Assembly (NCBI GenBank): GCA_046352935.1
Contig: JAXMGR010000001.1
Coordinates: 1-64,000, forward strand
Length of the DNA: 64,000 nucleotides
Source: CAYWMY01 sp046352935
GTDB taxonomy: Bacteria > Pseudomonadota > Gammaproteobacteria > Steroidobacterales > Steroidobacteraceae
Direction: 5' to 3'
Of the stretch, positions 62,695-64,000 are shown piece by piece (within the stretch, counting starts at the first letter, position 1; each line of letters opens with the position of its first letter). The position numbers and the translations under genes are program-made. The notes beneath the pieces are model-generated. The model searched no databases, was not told where the DNA came from, and saw only the letters and a list, made by a program, of their open reading frames with translations.

Positions 62695-64000
62695 GCCGCT
62701 GGTACGGGCCGGTGCTGCTGATCGGCGGCATCACCCTGTGGGCGGTCGCGCTCGCGATGCTCGCGCTGACCGCACAGAACTCGGAACAGTTCGGACGCCT
62801 GCATCCCTGGATCCTGCTGATCAACGCGATCGGGGCGATCGTCCTGATCGGTCTGATCTTCGGCAAGGTCACCGACCTGATGCGGGCCTGGCGGCGCCAT
62901 GCGCCGGGTTCGCGCATGCGCGCGCGGACGGTGGTCATGTCGAGCGCGCTCGCGGTCGCGCCGATCCTCATCGTCTATGCGTTCTCGATCCAGTTCCTCA
63001 ACCGCAGCATCGACAGCTGGTTCCACGTCGAGGTGCGCCAGGGGCTTTCGGACGCACTCGTTCTGTCCCGCGCGGCGCTCGACCTGCGCATGCGCGAATA
63101 CGTCGAACGCTCGGGGCGCATCGCCGAGGATGTCGCCACCGACAGGTCGATGGACCTGTACGTGAAACTCGATTCGCATCGCCGGCTCGCGGGCGCGCGC
63201 GAGCTCGTCGTCGTCGGACGCGGTGGCCGCGTCGATGCCGCGAGCTCGGCGGAGCCCGAAGTCCGGCTCCCCAGCCCCCCCGAGGAAGGGATCCTCGTCC
63301 AGGTGCGGCAGGGCAAGCCCTACGTGAGCCTCGATCCCGAGTCGGGCGGCGGATACCGTATCCGCACGGCCGTGCTGATCGGTGGCATCCCCGGCCCCGG
63401 CCGTGAGGCGCGGGTGCTGGTCGCGGTCTACCCGGTGCCGGAGCGTCTCGCCGCGCTGGCGGACACCGTGCAGGCGGCCTATCAGCAGTACGGGCGCCTC
63501 GCCTACCTGCGCGACCCGTTGAAGTACAGCTTCACGCTCACCCTGACGCTCGTGCTGCTCATCGCGCTGCTCGCGGCGATCTACGGCGCGTTCTTCTTCT
63601 CGGGCCGCCTGGTCAAGCCGATCGAAGACCTGATCGCAGGTACCCGCGCCGTGGCGAAGGGCGACCTGAGCACGCGACTCGAGCTGCCGTCGCGCGACGA
63701 GATGGGCTACCTCGTCACTTCCTTCAACGACATGACGAAGCGTCTCGGCCGGGCACGCGAGGAGGCGCGCCAGAGCCAGCAGGCGGCGGAAGCCGAACGT
63801 GCGGGCCTCGCGGTGATCCTGGCGCGTCTGTCGACGGGCGTGATCTCGCTCGAGCCGGACCGGCGCATCCGGCTCGCCAATCCGGCTGCGAGCGGCATTC
63901 TCGGGCAGGATCTCGAGGCCTTCGTCGGGCAGCCGCTCGGCGACGTCGCCGGCTCCGGGTCGATGACGGGCCAGCTGCACGATGCTTTCCTCCGACATCT
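62676..64000 (+). CDS. ntrY: Nitrogen-regulation sensor histidine kinase NtrY, 5' part
   Basis: The frame runs off the window end, so only the first 441 residues are visible. Membrane helices at about 12-32, 44-63, 84-104 and 284-307 surround a periplasmic sensor region; a HAMP domain (308-360: GRLVKPIEDLIAGTRAVAKGD) and a PAS domain (from about 378: ILARLSTGVISLEPDRRIRLAN) follow. This is the NtrY layout; the kinase core and the partner ntrX must lie beyond 64000. The GTG at 62676 has GGAG 8 nt upstream and overlaps the DUF4390 gene. Confidence 0.93.
   Translation, partial: MDRVPLSRWYGPVLLIGGITLWAVALAMLALTAQNSEQFGRLHPWILLINAIGAIVLIGLIFGKVTDLMRAWRRHAPGSRMRARTVVMSSALAVAPILIVYAFSIQFLNRSIDSWFHVEVRQGLSDALVLSRAALDLRMREYVERSGRIAEDVATDRSMDLYVKLDSHRRLAGARELVVVGRGGRVDAASSAEPEVRLPSPPEEGILVQVRQGKPYVSLDPESGGGYRIRTAVLIGGIPGPGREARVLVAVYPVPERLAALADTVQAAYQQYGRLAYLRDPLKYSFTLTLTLVLLIALLAAIYGAFFFSGRLVKPIEDLIAGTRAVAKGDLSTRLELPSRDEMGYLVTSFNDMTKRLGRAREEARQSQQAAEAERAGLAVILARLSTGVISLEPDRRIRLANPAASGILGQDLEAFVGQPLGDVAGSGSMTGQLHDAFLRH

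Overview
The window is one continuous, gene-dense, GC-rich chromosomal segment (very high GC by inspection, with frequent GTG/TTG starts and many 1-8 nt gene overlaps). The gene content is that of a gammaproteobacterium: a complete atpIBEFHAGDC operon followed by glmU and glmS, a gspA/gspB (ExeA/ExeB-type) pair, and the block topA-smg-dprA-LysM-def-fmt-rsmB-DUF4390-ntrY. The topA-to-ntrY order and the zinc-finger-less topoisomerase I resemble the Xanthomonadales/Nevskiales/Steroidobacterales neighbourhood. That placement is inference; no rRNA or species marker is present.

Layout. 1-513: the end of a family 2 glycosyltransferase. 671-7928: the F1Fo ATP synthase operon with a sigma70-like promoter and a short leader frame in front of atpI. 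8120-13004: a secreted orphan protein, glmU, glmS and a methyltransferase. 13005-20819: accessory material, including an AT-rich gap, a lipoprotein, an MprF-like flippase domain protein, a MalM-like protein, a receiver-TPR-TonB fusion, SYLF and DUF502 proteins and a GNAT acetyltransferase. 20956-25831: gspB, gspA and a fadE-type acyl-CoA dehydrogenase. 26102-28374: malate dehydrogenase and a degenerate beta-propeller protein. 28405-34289: a KefB-like antiporter, then a CDGSH protein followed by an Mla/MCE lipid-transport operon with a STAS-fused permease. 34296-43033: alcohol dehydrogenase, a GGDEF-EAL protein, a DsbA-fold oxidoreductase, an M15 peptidase, an HD-domain protein, exonuclease III and oligopeptidase A. 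43152-49727: alpha/beta hydrolase, DUF6265, DUF4399, a YebC-family protein, a GIDE/EF-hand protein with LemA, glutathione reductase and a gamma-carbonic anhydrase. 49768-53662: aroE, hemB, rlmJ and hemF. 53666-64000: topA through the start of ntrY.

How the genes work together. Most of the window is core metabolism and envelope biology: ATP synthesis, amino-sugar supply for peptidoglycan and LPS (glmUS), haem synthesis (hemB, hemF), aromatic precursor synthesis (aroE), N-terminal formylation and deformylation (fmt/def), DNA topology and uptake (topA/dprA), outer-membrane lipid asymmetry (mla-like operon) and type II secretion assembly (gspAB).

No defence island, prophage, insertion sequence, CRISPR array or tRNA/rRNA gene was seen. 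The most unusual signals are a perfectly conserved 25-nt REP-like palindrome in three copies (one just before atpD, two inverted as a REPIN-like doublet after the YebC gene), a receiver-TM-TPR-TonB_C fusion protein, an HD protein with class I phosphodiesterase-like motifs, and a GIDE protein with a canonical EF-hand.
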